Assembly: GCA_930367215.1 (NCBI GenBank)
Contig: OV884059.1
Coordinates: 225,431,803 to 225,495,802, forward strand
DNA from: Pollenia angustigena
Lineage: Eukaryota; Arthropoda; Insecta; Diptera; Polleniidae
Reading direction: 5' to 3'
Length of the DNA stretch: 64,000 nt
Under the pieces are notes generated by a model. It was not told the origin of the DNA. It did not search any database and saw nothing but the letters and a program-made list of their open reading frames with translations. The first letter of the stretch is position 1. Each line of letters begins with the position of its first letter. The position numbers were made by a program, and so were the translations under genes. Shown piece after piece: positions 11,266 through 22,922 of the stretch.

Positions 11266-11978
11266 CAAGTAAGAAAGTTTAGTCGGTCAAGACCGACCAT
11301 ATGATACCCTACACCAGAGTATTAAAAAACACATCATAATTATATGTCCATATAAATATGGATTTATCTATGTTTATAAACTTCATTAAAATGGGTTTGA
11401 AAGTTTGTGAGAGGCAGAAATTGCCCCCCTACCTCCCCTTGTGGTCCTATTTTTGAAAAACTGTATAGCTTATGTGTCCATATAGATATGGATCTATCTA
11501 TGTCTTAAATTTCATTAAAATCGGTTTGAGAAGCAAAAATTGCCCCTATCTCCCCCCCCCCGTGGTCCTATTTTTTAAAAAATGCATTCCTTTTGAGTCC
11601 ATAAAGATATGGTTCTATCTATGTTTTAAATTTCATTAAAATCGGTTTGTAGTTTCTGAGAGGAAGAAATTTCCCCCTATCTTCCCTTGTGGTCCTACAA
11701 TTTGGCCCATTTTCAATTGGCTTGGTCGTTGTATAAGAACCTATGTCCCAAATTTGATCAAATTATCTCCGAAATTGCGACCTGTACTTTGCGCACAAGG
11801 TTACATGGACAGACAGCCAGCCAGCCAGCCTGCCAGCCAGCCGGACAGACATCGTTAGTTCGATTCAGAAAGAGATTCTGAGTCGATCGGTATACTTAAA
11901 GGTAGGTTTAGGACCAATATTTTAAAGCGTTACACACATCAGCACAAATGCATAATACCCTCTCCACTATTGTGGTGT
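11266..11978 (+). repeat. fly dispersed repeat family C, near-complete copy
   Basis: It starts ACAAGTAAGAAAGTTTAG followed by the dyad TCGGTCAAGACCGA and ATGATACCCTACACC, and ends ATAATACCCTCTCCAC ... GTGGTGTGGGTATAAAAA. Three internal tandem units of about 120 bp (starting about 11340, 11461, 11581) each read TGTCCATA..ATATGG..CTATCTATGTTT and TTTCATTAAAAT. A (CAGC)n run lies at 11814-11850. Reverse-orientation and partial copies occur at about 12000-12200, 13505-13980, 41530-42392, 42955-43115 and 52476-60620. Confidence 0.75.
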
Positions 11979-11998
11979 GGGTATAAAAAGCTTAAGCG

Positions 11999-12200
11999 AC
12001 ACAAGAAAAAGACATATTGGTATTAGTCCCAGCTTTAAGTATACCAATGGACTCAGAATCATTTTCTGAATCGATCTAACGATGTCTGTCCTTCCATCAA
12101 GTTGTCTGCTCACTTTGTTCGCAAGGTACAGGTGGCAATTTAGAAGATAACTTTAAAGTAAATTTGGTACATACGTTTGAATTGTCATATCGACGAAGAA
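11999..12200 (-). repeat. family C, partial inverted copy
   Basis: AAGTATACCAATGGACTCAGAATCA..TTCTGAATCGATCTAACGATG matches, in reverse orientation, the GATTCTGAGTCGATCGGTATAC end region of the copy just before it. It is degraded on both sides. Confidence 0.6.
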
Positions 12201-13013
12201 GCAGTATTTAAGTTAAGGCCATAGGCAATAAATCCATATGGCCATATTTCTAAATGGAGTGGGAAATAATCCATATGGCCTTTTTACGAAAACTTAAGTG
12301 CAGTAACACCATAACCGTTTTGCAACCAAAGTGGAAATAACGCCATAATAGTGTAAAAGCGTAATTGTTACATATTGCCAAAGGAATGAGTTGCTTTTGC
12401 CAACTGTTGAAAATATATGGTACTAGAGGTGGAAATGCTGGCTTTGCTGAGAAGCTATAGTTAGTGAAACCGGTGTTTATTATACAGAATGCGACGCTTC
12501 TCCGCAAGGCTGTTGTTGTCTATGATAAAACAATCACCGGTTTCGCTTACTAAGGCTTCTTAATTTGGATTTAAAAATTCTGAATTATAAAGTTCGGGAT
12601 ATTGAGATTCAGAATTCTTAAATTCGCGATTTAATAAGATGCGGAATGGCGAATGACGTTACGGAGTTTTGTTATCATCCTTAGACAATTATATAGAAAC
12701 ATTTGTTAAGTTTTTTGCTTTCAATATTTTCTTAAGAAAGGCTTTGCGAGTGAGTGAGCGAAAAACGTGCGTGATCAAAAAATTTTTATTCACGCACGAT
12801 TAATTACGCAAATTGAATGTTGCAATTACGCTTACTCTCTCACACGTGATTATAATTTCGTGGCTCAAACGTAAGTGTAGCGGATACGTAAACGTTGCGG
12901 TCGACTTCAATGGTTGGTTGTTATGTGTTAAAAAGAAAACAGAAAATTTGTCAAAATTTATATAATTGCGCGTGCGTTTTGTACAAAAATATAAAAAAGA
13001 AACATCTTGCACA
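12201..13013. other. non-coding, with one hairpin and CG-containing repeats
   Basis: GAGAAGCTATAGTTAGTGAAACC (about 12449) pairs with GGTTTCGCTTACTAAGGCTTCTT (about 12538-12560), forming a short hairpin. From about 12740 to 13010 the sequence contains ACGTG/CACGT and GTACGTAAACGTTGCGG-like pieces that recur inverted at about 15600-15715, beyond the Transib-like element, so that element may have entered an older inverted-repeat unit. Confidence 0.4.
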
Positions 13014-13504
13014 CGTCGCACAGTGCTTTGTCCCCATATAACGAAGGGACATAAATAGAAGGAGTTGTCAGAAATTTTTGAAATTTGGTACACAAGCATA
13101 GAATAGCTTAGTTAAGAAAAATGTGAATTTTTGGACAAATCGGTCCAAGGACACGCCTACCTCCCATGTGTCCTGAAATGGAAAAATGTAATTTTAGCTT
13201 CAATAAAGCCCACAAAACTACAAAAAATGGTCATACTAATACACACACAACTAGCAACGTATGTGCAAATTTTCACTTAAATCTGAACAAGGACTCAAGG
13301 TCCTGCCATATATCCTTTTTCTTAAAAATGTTATAACACTTCCAAAAATTATCCGATCGTAATAAAATTTGGTATGAAAATTGATATTTGTTAGATATAT
13401 ATGTGTGCCAAATTTTGGTAGAATCGGATTATAAATGTGAAAAATACAAAAACATCATTTAATGAAAAATGAGTGAAAAACGCTTAAAATGCTCGTGCAA
13501 AAAT

Positions 13505-13985
13505 AACAAGTAAGAAAGTATAATCGGTCAAGCCCGACCATGTGATATCCTATAGCATAGTATTTAAAAACAAAGTTCCTAGATTGTAATCTATTTGGGA
13601 CCCATGGGCAATCATGGACCCACCAGAACAAAATTATGTTATGAGGTTAAGATTCGTTTCAAAGTTCTTTCTGCCGAATATTATTTAGATATCTTCATCT
13701 TCATATATGGGTTTTTTGGATGAGGGTTTATATGTAACCTATGGTTTATATTGGTATGTTACTACATATATTTTTAAGGAAGCTGGCATTAAAAGCTATT
13801 TTCGGGAGAATGATTTGTATGGGAGCTATGTTCAAAAATAGAAAGATTCCAATAAAATTTGATAAGCTGATTTTGATTGCAATAAAATTGATTAGAGATG
13901 TGCACGTTCATTTTTTGAACCACGTGCCCTCACTTTTACTCGTTTGTAAAAGTAAGTATTTATTAAATATATAAATTGATTTAAC
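13505..13985 (+). repeat. family C copy nested in the Transib-like element
   Basis: It begins AACAAGTAAGAAAGTATAATC and the dyad TCGGTCAAGCCCGA, followed by GGGACCCATGGGCAATCATG, which recurs at about 41640. The far end is lost. An open frame at 13741-13974 lies within repeat sequence and is not called. Confidence 0.6.
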
Positions 13986-14199
13986 ATTTTAATAGAAAAT
14001 TTTTATTTTCTTTTAAATTGAAAACCCTGTATGCAATATTTTCGAACACTCCACAATAGAATTGCTCTTACTACAAACAAAGGCTGTTACCAAAAAAAAA
14101 CTTCTGTCACGTAACCATCTTCAATTTAAATAAAAAATAACGGCACTAAGTCACATTTTGAAAATATTCTTTATACGATGAAAAACCAACGTCATCTGG

Positions 14200-15350
14200 G
14201 AATTTAGCGCCATCTTGTGTCGACAAAAAGAAACAGACACAACTGTTATACTAATTTTTTTTAATTTATCTTGTCAATTTTTCTAATTCAATAGTATATA
14301 TATTTGGATTTTTTTCTTATTATGTTCCTAGTTTATTTTTTTTTTAACTAATTCAATCTATGAAAGTTTGAGCAAAAATCACGAAAATAGCATTTTTTTT
14401 AAATAAATTTTTTTTTAAGTTGTGGTAAAATTTTTTCAATTTTTTTTTTTGTAGTTATTAGAAAACAGTCTAAATATTTGAAATCAGAAAAAAACCCATA
14501 GACCATATTTTTCTTTTTTTTTAATATTCCATCAAAGTTAAGAAATTTTTAGAGCTTAACTAAATAATAAGCATTTTTCAAACCAATAAAAAATATGTAT
14601 AGGAGCATAATTCCAGTAAAATTTTTTTATAGATGGTTTAGAATATAGTTAGCTGTTACAGAAAAAAATTTGAATCTCGTAATCCAAAAAATTAATTTTT
14701 TACAATTATTTTCTTGAAACAATAAAATACCAAGGGCATTTGTGATTTCAGCGCCCTCTTCTGCCGTAAAATGCAGACAAACACAAAAAATTTTTTATAC
14801 ATATTTTGATTTTTGTTGTTTTTTATTGAATGGTATAAGTTTGAATTAATATTTCACAGTATTTGTAGTTAATTGTCTTTTAAACTCCTGAAAACTATCA
14901 AAATTTGATCAAAAATCATGAAAATAGCCATTTAAAAAAAGTTTTTTTTTTTCAAGTTGTGGTAAAATTTTTTCAATTTTTTTTTTTGTAGTTATTAGAA
15001 AACAGTCTAAATATTCGAAATCAGAAAAAAACCCATAGACCATATTTTTCTTTTTTTTTTAATATTCCATCAAAGTTAGAAAATTTTTAGAGCTTAAGTA
15101 AATAATAAGCATTTTTCAAACCAATAAAAAAACACTTATGAGAAAATAAATCAATAAAAATTTTTTACAGTTAGTTCTAAATATAGTAAACTACTACAGA
15201 AAAAAATTTCAATCTCGTGCTTTAAAAAACAACAGTTTTACAACAGTTTTCCTAAAGCATGTAAAACTCAAGTAGTTGTTTGGCCATTTTTACTATAAAT
15301 TCTCAAACTTTGGCGCCCTCTAGCGCCGCCAAAAAGAGTTAAATCTTAAA
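14200..15350. repeat. tandem units of about 540 bp inside the Transib-like element
   Basis: A GCGCC(A/C)TCTT..GC(C/G).. block followed by AAAAAGA..CA occurs at about 14209, 14751 and 15313. The segment GTAGTTATTAGAAAACAGTC with AAAACCCATAGACCATATTT occurs at about 14453 and 14989. Spacings are about 537 to 560 bp. The element body therefore grew by tandem duplication. Confidence 0.7.
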
Positions 15351-15467
15351 AATTCTTCAAAATTAATTTTAATTATTTTGTTATCTATCGATCTGTACAT
15401 TTTTAAGCACAATATAAGACTTGTTTTTTTTTTGATTTATGTCTATGGGCCAAAGCACTGTGCGTCG

Positions 15468-16452
15468 GTGGAATGGTCGCTTTATTAATAAACATAAATA
15501 AACATAACATACTTTTACAGCTGTTACGTAAAAAAGGAGAAAAATTTTAAATGTTTAAGGTCATCCGCAACTCAACGTTACGTTTAAGGAAAACGGAACA
15601 GCTAATCCGCAACGTATACGTTTACGTAAGAGTGACGAGGCCTTTTCGTTCCACGCATGAACTACGAGTCTTTCATACGTGACACGTAAAATTTACGTCT
15701 CACGTGCTAACCTCTGTATTTAACCATCTTTGTGTTTGCTGTAATTTGCTCTCTAACGGGATTTTACAATATTTTGTTAAATATTTTTTATTATCTCTTA
15801 ATTTTTTTTACTAGATTGTTAGATTTACGGTTTGAGGCTGTTGTTAGAGTGTTGAAAAGGAGAAGTTTGTGTATGTACTTGGGGCCATGATAGAGAATAG
15901 TGTTGATGATGATGGAATTAAATTGTAAGACTTTTAACACACTTTAACACTTAAGGCCATGTTAACTTTATCAGCATTAAAGTAAATTATGTAAAGAGAA
16001 CTTAACAAAAATAATTTTTAATTGAAAAGAAACCCATACATATCACAAGTTTGTGGTTTGTGGTGGTGTGTGTAGTTGAAGCAATGAAACTGAACTTAGT
16101 GGTATTTAAAAGTCTAATGAAGTCGTTGCCACTTCCGTTAGCTGTTTTAGCTAAAATGTTTTAGAAAGGGAAGAATTCAATACTATAACGAATTTAATGA
16201 GCACTTTTTCTAGAGAAAATTCATTTAAATATTTAAGCTGTGAAGCAACAAAAACACAATTTTACAGGAGAATGTTTTTTTTATCAAAGTTATTTTCGGG
16301 AACACAAAAATATTCTATTCATTAATTTTGTGTGTTAAATTCCCAATATTCTTGCGAAAACAATAAAATGTAGCAATATTATTTTTATTATATGTCAAAA
16401 TAATTTTGTATGAAGGTTCATAACGATACCTTATGTGACCATGAATATTTCA
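15468..16452. other. no gene recognised
   Basis: This is A+T-rich. Near the element it has CGTTACGTTTAAGG, TACGTTTACGTAAG and ACGTGACACGTAAAA pieces matching, in inverse orientation, the sequence left of the Transib-like element. Confidence 0.4.
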
Positions 16453-16851
16453 TAGCCTATTTACACTTGAGCACACTTTTAGAGGAATGCGAGGAAGATG
16501 TTGAAAATGAAAAAAAGTTGTTTACATTTGTAACATCTTTCATCTTTCAACATAAAAATATTTATTTTCATGTGTAAGAGCGAATAAAAACTAAGTAATT
16601 GATATGGCTGTCCAGCTCTTCTGTATTTTTTTCTAGTGATGGTATATACTTTTTAGCAAAATTTTGGTTTTTTCTAGTGATGACACTTAAAAAATCGAAA
16701 GATGTTAAATGAAACAACATGAGATAGGAACATCTTTTAAAGATGAAGAAAGATGTTGATTGTTAGCCCCATACAATTCTTATGGGAAGATGTTATCATC
16801 TTTGCGATAAGATGAAAGATGTAAGATGTGAGCAAGTGTAAAAAGCCTATT
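16453..16851. mobile_element. MITE with TAGGCTTTTTACACTTG-like ends
   Basis: The left end TAGCCTATTTACACTTGAGC matches the right end read inward, TAGGCTTTTTACACTTGCTC. The body is rich in AAGATG/CATCTT repeats in both orientations near the two ends. No clear target duplication is seen. It is about 399 bp and non-coding. Confidence 0.65.
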
Positions 16852-17136
16852 AGGAGATGATGCATGTGTTGCCATTAAATTAATTTATTTAAACAAAAAA
16901 ATGAAAACTGAAAATCTGTCGCTTAAGCTATTTTTGTGGTAAGTGCACGTTATGCCTTAAACTTGAAATTCCGAAGTTAAAGAATCCCAAACATCGCTAG
17001 CTAAGGCTTCTCTGCACAGCTCGCCTTTGGTCGGGCTCAAAAATATTCTCCACTAAAGTATTGGGTGGCGCAGAATGAGCTTTAACGTTAAAAAAAATCC
17101 TAAACGAATTAAAATGGCTGAGAAATTTTCGGCAAG
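16852..17136. other. unannotated
   Basis: No gene or repeat structure recognised. Confidence 0.3.
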
Positions 17137-17146
17137 TTAATTAAAT

Positions 17147-18144
17147 TACACTGTGCTACACTCGAAAAGCACTTCTGAAATGACCTAGTGTGCGTTAAAG
17201 GTGTTGGTGAGCATGTTACGAATCCGGGCTTAAAAGTTTCAATATACCTCCAAATTCCCGAGTTATGGACCAAAGAAATTTTTTTGAGGCTGCTACTTTT
17301 AAACATTTATAACTTTTTTATTTATTAACCGATTTTTGAAATTCAAACGGTCTTGAAAAGAAAAATAATTGTTATTTTTAAATATATATACTTCTCAGTC
17401 AATATTAGCACAAATATGAATAGATTGATTCAATTATATGGAAAATTTTTAATTTTTTTTAAACTTTTAAAATTTCTACGAGACTTTTTTCCGAATTTAG
17501 TTTAAAGGCAACAAATATATTAAAGACAGTATTTTTCTGAGTAAAATGAGACGTCATTTATTAATATCGGTTGAGAAATGAGGAAGTTATAGTACTTTTT
17601 ATGAGGAGCTATTTAAGATTAAAGTTATTTTATTAAATCATGCCAATCTAATCGAAACAGGTTGCCACTCTTTTGTTCGCAAAAGTACTATAACTTCCTC
17701 ATATCTCAACCGATTTTAACAAATGACGTCTCATTTTACTCAGAAAAATACTGTCTTTAATATATTTGTTGCCTTTAAACTAAATTCGGAAAAAAGTCTC
17801 GTTGAAATTTAAAAAGTTTAAAAAAAATTAAAAATTTTCCATATAATTGAAAAAATCTATTCATATTTGTGCTAATATTGACTGAGAAGTATATATATTT
17901 AAAAATAACAATTATTTTGCTTTTCAAAACCGTTTGAATTTCAAAAATCGGTTAATAAATAATAAAGTTATAAAAGTTTTAAAGTAGCAGCCTCAAAAAA
18001 ATTCCTTTGGTCCATAACTCGGGAATTTGGAGGTATATTGAAACTTTTAAAACCGCTTTTGTAATACACTCATCTAGACCTATAACATACACTAGGTCAC
18101 TTTGAAAGTGCTTGCAAAAAAGGAAATTTTGTAGCACCGTGTTA
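17147..18144. mobile_element. foldback element, 1 kb, 10-bp flanking repeat
   Basis: Two arms of roughly 450-500 bp are near-perfect inverted copies, meeting near 17640. Matching blocks include AATATACCTCCAAATTCCCG with its complement at about 18021, and AGTACTATAACTTCCTCAT at the centre. The ends read TACACTGTGCTACA at left and, inward from the right, TAACACGGTGCTACA. TTAATTAAAT flanks both sides (17137-17146, 18145-18154). A duplication of this size suggests Mutator-like mobilisation, but no transposase is present and the flank is A+T-simple. Confidence 0.75.
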
Positions 18145-18246
18145 TTAATTAAATTCGAGTCGGAAAGAACCCAACCAATTGAAGGGGGATGTAAGAAAAG
18201 ATAAACTCATTGTTTATTGTTTGTGTTTTGGTTAAGCTTTGATATT
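18145..18246. repeat. left half of a repeat split by the hAT at 18255
   Basis: ATTGTTTATTGTTTGTGTTTTGG..AAGCTTTGATATT here, together with TATAATTCTTATTCG and GGGTTTTATTTGTTTAATAT beyond the hAT (from about 20410), parallels the uninterrupted order at about 20715-20820. The hAT therefore entered a second copy of the palindromic repeat next to it. Confidence 0.55.
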
Positions 18247-18254
18247 GTTACAAG

Positions 18255-20384
18255 CAGGGCTGTGGAGTCGTCAAGAAATAGTTATAACTCCGACTCCGAC
18301 TCCTTTTGCTGTAATTTTTTAAGTACGACTCCAACTCCGACTCCAACTCCGACTCCGACTCCGACTCCGACTCCTACTCTAACCCATCATTATTTATGAG
18401 ACTAGTTCTTATTTGACTTTAAACTCTTTTAATTTGTTTTTTTAATTCAGTACCTTTTAAATGGTTAAATATAGCAAGAAAATTATTCTGTTAAACTTTC
18501 AAATCGATATTTTAATTCTAACGTGCCGCATTGAGCTTTAACATATGAGGAGGAAAGCTCAAAAAACACATAGCGCCCGATTAAATAGACCAACTGAGCT
18601 CTACTTTTTTGATTCTACAGTGTTATGTCATTCTTGACTAATAACTCAACAGTTGAACATTTTAAGCCAACTGTAATATAGAAAAATAATGGATTTAATT
18701 TTGGAACCACCGAGTTTTGTTACGAACTTTCGAAAGATATGAGTTTTGATTCAAACCGTATGGGATCATTAAACTTTAGTATATTTTAAAAGTTATATTT
18801 ATTTATTAAATATATGCAAACAGTGCTAAAAAATGTAACAATAGTTGTGTAGGGAAGAGATAAACTACACCAATTCACATCTGTTGGAATTTATAGATGT
18901 GTGAATTTCCATAAGTTCTATCTAATGCAGCTTTCGAGATAAAAAAAGTTGAAAACAATACCATGTCCAATTTGCTAAGACGTTAAGGGTACCAAGTGTA
19001 CTAAGTATTGTTTACCACAGAATTTGTAGAGACAAAGAACATCATAAGTTCTTTTTTGTAAATTGTGAAGTGAGGTCTTTTGTTTTTAATATACATAAAT
19101 TCAAACACTGCCGTTTTGGTCTTGTTTTATTTATTAAGTCAAATATTTAGACCAACTTTGTTAATCATTCTAAGGAAAATTTAATATATTTTTATTAAAA
19201 CTTCTACAATTTTTATAACACATTTTGAAGAGAAACGTACCGTAAAAAGTTCTATTATTTCTGGGAAATAGCACACCTTTTGTTGTTGGACTTGGTGCTG
19301 TTTGTCTCAAGGTAACGAACCTTTTATGATATAATTTTTTAGGGTTATCATTGACATAAAAAAAATTTAAGGATCATTAAAATATTCGGACAAAGGCAAA
19401 TTTTTAATACAGAAATAGCATCATTTGCGATTTTCAACATGTTTCAAAATGTGGCTTGCAGAGTTAAAAAAAATATGAATTTTTAAACAACTAAATTGAA
19501 ATCTTTTTCTTCAGTACACCATTGCTTTTTTCCGTTCCAAGTTCAATATTATTATTGTCAAAGACCGAAATTTGAAACTGCAAGTCTTTATTATCTCTCC
19601 AATTTTTCCTAAATTGAGTAGATAAAAGAATTCTCACATCATTTTTCAGGTTTACCCCCAGATTGATGGGAATTATATTTAGAACAATGTCATGTATTTT
19701 TCCGAGCTCTTTTTCTTTTTTTTTTTCTATTATAAATCACCTTGAAGGTTAGAACTTAAAATTTAGTTTACTTAATGCTTTCACCACAGGAGCTACAGCA
19801 GATTTCAAGTCATATATCGGAACATGGCTACAAAAATATTTGTTAATATAAAATAAATAAAAAGCAACAAATTTTTAACTTCCTTAATTCGGCTCTATTT
19901 CATTAGGGATATCTTGGCGAAATTCAAACAGTGAACCAGCGAGTTTTGTTACAGAAATTTTAGGTTACATAAAAACATAGAAAAGGACATGCTTCGATAC
20001 AATCTATATATTTCTCATAAATTGCTAAAAGAACTGTCAAACTAAGATGTTATCTCAATTTTTTAATTTTTCTAACTCCCCTACTCATATGAAAAGTATA
20101 CTGGTCATTATCTTATTTATTTAAATATCAATTTATGTTTAAAAATCGTTTTTTTTATGTGGAATAAAAATAAAATTATATGAAAAATTATATTTAAATA
20201 TGAATTGATATTTTAAAAGAATTGCTGAAATTGGTCATTAAAATTTTTTTTATTTTGAAAAATATTAGAAAAAATGTTAATGCCAAAAAGTCGGAGTCGG
20301 AGTCATTAGTGTTTGTGGGTACTTCGACTCCGACTCCGACTCCGGTACAAAAACAAAGACTCCGACTCCGACTCCACAGCCCTG
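18255..20384. mobile_element. hAT-type element with GACTCC terminal arrays
   Basis: The inverted ends are CAGGGCTGTGGAGTCG at left and CGACTCCACAGCCCTG at right, flanked by the perfect 8-bp duplication GTTACAAG (18247-18254, 20385-20392), the hAT signature. Next to each end lie arrays of GACTCC (about 18290-18375 and 20286-20375). No transposase ORF can be read in the 2.1 kb. A threonine-proline open frame at 18217-18399 is an artefact of the array. Confidence 0.85.
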
Positions 20385-20483
20385 GTTACAAGTAAGACTT
20401 AAGAGTGTATATAATTCTTATTCGCTTTAGGGTTTTATTTGTTTAATATTTTTGGGTTTTAATTTCAAAAGATTTTGTTATTC

Positions 20484-21062
20484 GTGCTTAATTCCCAGTT
20501 TTTATTCTTGATAAAAACACTTGAAATTTATTGTTGATGGGATAAGCTATTCCTATGCATATCACTGGTTGCTTAGGCCAGATCATCAGGAAACTTCATC
20601 CATAAAGATTTTAGAAAAACTAAAGATATTAAACCAAATAAAACTGTTAAACGTATACGAATTATAGCAACAGTTCTACTTTAATAATATCAAAGTTTAA
20701 ACAAAACACATCACTGTTGTTTATTGTTGATGTGTTTTGTTTAAACTTTGATATTATTAAAGTAGAGCTGTTGCTATAATTCTTATACGTTTAACAGTTT
20801 TATTTGGTTTAATATCTTTAGTTTTTCTAAAATCTTTATGGATGAAGTTTCCTGATGATCTGGCCTAAGCAAAATTAAAATGTTGTATTCCCAAAAATTG
20901 AAATTACTTTTTGATAATTTTTGGGTTTTCTAAAATCTTTGGAAAAGGTTTCCTGATGAGCTGGCCTTAGCAGCCAGTGAAATGCGCATGGAAGCTAGCT
21001 TTCCCTCGACAATGAATTTCAGTGTATTTATCAAATGTGAAAAATTGGGAATTTAGCACGTC
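20484..21062. mobile_element. long palindromic element
   Basis: The left arm (GTGCTTAATTCCCAGTTTTT, GGCCAGATCATCAGGAAAC, then AAACTGTTAAACGTATA) is mirrored on the right (GTTTCCTGATGATCTGGCC, then GCCAGTGAAATGCGCATGG and GAATTTAGCACG). The inner 20571-20872 is an almost perfect palindrome around about 20721. A further copy of the GTTTCCTGATGA block lies at about 20950. It is non-coding and looks like a foldback or MITE; target duplication not resolved. Confidence 0.7.
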
Positions 21063-21869
21063 ATACGGATATCGCATTAATAATAAATTCGTTTATATTT
21101 GATATTATTAAACTTTTATATAATAAAATTTAAATGGCCGAATCTTAACAAACTTCCATATGAGTAGTAGTTATGTATATCTTATAATTTAACATTGGAC
21201 TTGATAAACATTCCTCTCTACTACGTTGGTCGTTTCCGATATCAATTTTTAGTGATTGGCACATCAAGTCGAAGACTATATGCCTTCGACTTTAATTTGA
21301 TATTCTCTAATAATGCTGCGGCGATGTCGATTAACCATCAAAAATCTGACAGACATAATCTTATCTTTAATTAAATTTTTTTTTTGCGTTCAATTAAAAC
21401 AGTTTTATTAAAATAAATAAAATTAAAAAGTTTGTTTATGGCAAAATCAAAAGAAAAAATTCTCATTGAAGGCTTTAGTTATTTCCAGGGTTTAAACAAT
21501 TTCAGTCGAAAGCAAAAACTGTCAAACAAAAAGCGAAAATTTTTGTACAACTTTTCGCTTTTTGAGTTGATTGACAGCGACTGTTTATATTTAATGAATT
21601 CGAAGTAAAAGCAACAGTTCTATTTTTGCCAATGCCACATGAAGATGTGGCAGTTTTTCTACTTTGACTGCAGTTTTTCTAAACGCTGGTTATTTCTGTG
21701 TAACTCTAGTGGGTATTTAGTCAAAGTATTAAATGTATTTTGTGTATTAAAAATAAAAACAGGTATTTTGTAATCTTTTGATGGGCTTATTTAATTTAAA
21801 AAGTGTTCGCCTAATAGTCAAAATTCGACCATACATTTATATGTACATGTAAAGAAGACAAAGTACATC
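21063..21869. other. no gene recognised
   Basis: This is non-coding. A short inverted pair, AAAGCGAAAATTTTTGTAC and ACAACTTTTCGCTTTTTG, lies at about 21532-21567. Confidence 0.35.
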
Positions 21870-21873
21870 TTAA

Positions 21874-22918
21874 GCTGGGATCACACGATTGCCGCAATGC
21901 ACCAATTTTCACACTTTTTAATACACCAATCGTGTGACTGCACAACCAATTGGCTCATGTACCAATCGAGGACAATATTGTGCTTACTTTTACCAATCAA
22001 ATGCAACCCTGGTGCGGCAATCGCGCGCCAATAAAAATAACAAAAATGCACCAATATTTATTGCCTTGTTGTGCGGCAATCAAACAACACAATACGCGCC
22101 AATATTAGCCTTTTTCTAATAAATTTTACGTTTTTGTGTTTCCTTTAGCAAGTAATGAAGACAAATATGTATTTATTTATTATGCATTTTAATTTTTGTT
22201 ATTAACAAATATGTATGTACATTAGAGCGACTCAAGTTGTATGGAAGCAAAATTCGTGCTTGATGTACCCTCCTAAAAATGAACCTTGGACTTTTTTAAG
22301 ATTACATTTTAAATATTTCGGCTTCAGCTTTGACCTCTCGTGAGCTGGACCAGTTTGAAAAAGGGTCTATTTTAGCATGTTTTGTTAATTTGAGAATCTG
22401 TTTCCTTACCGACATATGCAAATTGGATATCGTAAGAGAGGTTTTTTTAAGGCGCGTTCAACTGTATATACAATTTGTCCAAGGACGATCATCCATGTCC
22501 TTATTTTTAAGGATTTTCTGTAAAAAAAAACGGTTTTTGAATTTTTTGTAATAAAAGTGCCAAATTAACATATTTTAATTAAATAGGGCAATATGGGATC
22601 AAATTTTATCTTTTGGCAAGTATATCATCTTTGTATGTAAATAATTTAGATTTTTGCAAATTAGATGCATTTTACACGGTGCTCTGGAATATATATAAAA
22701 ACAATTTTGTAGTAACTCTAATATGATAGCGGATTTAGTTTCTAGATCATGTATGGATGAAAATAGGACAAAAGGAAGCGGCAATTAAATTTGTATAAAA
22801 CAGGGCAATCGTGTGATTTCAGAATATTTGATTGGTGCAATTTCTTTATTGTGCGTCAATAAAGCACAATCAAAATTGTGCCATATTGGTGCATTTGCGG
22901 CAATCGTGTGATCCCAGC
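21874..22918. mobile_element. inverted-repeat element in TTAA, with TGCACCAAT subterminal repeats
   Basis: GCTGGGATCACACGATTGCC at the left end is exactly mirrored at the right end (GGCAATCGTGTGATCCCAGC). TTAA sits on both sides (21870-21873, 22919-22922), which would fit a TTAA-specific superfamily such as piggyBac, although CTTAAG is itself palindromic and 2-bp TA is also possible. Subterminal copies of TGCACCAAT/ATTGGTGC and GCGGCAATC crowd both ends. Open frames inside (21934-22119, 22330-22551) are repeat-derived. Confidence 0.75.
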
Positions 22919-22922
22919 TTAA

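Larger units (their letters stand above)
13019..15462. mobile_element. Transib-like non-autonomous transposon
   Basis: The ends are CACAGTGCTTTGTCCCCATA at left and, read inward, CACAGTGCTTTGGCCCATAG at right. A 5-bp duplication CGTCG flanks it (13014-13018 and 15463-15467). Transib elements are known for CACNNTG-type termini, a 5-bp CG-rich target duplication of the CGNCG kind, and kinship with RAG1/RSS; CACAGTG equals the consensus RSS heptamer. No transposase ORF is readable in its 2.44 kb. It contains a family C copy (13505-13980) and tandem internal units. Family assignment rests on the ends and the target duplication only. Confidence 0.75.

Noticed and set aside
13741..13974. 77-residue open frame
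   Set aside because: Lies inside a family C repeat nested in the Transib-like element and is not preserved in the 41.6-kb copy.
18217..18399. Threonine-proline repeat open frame
   Set aside because: It is the GACTCC array at the end of a hAT element read in one frame.
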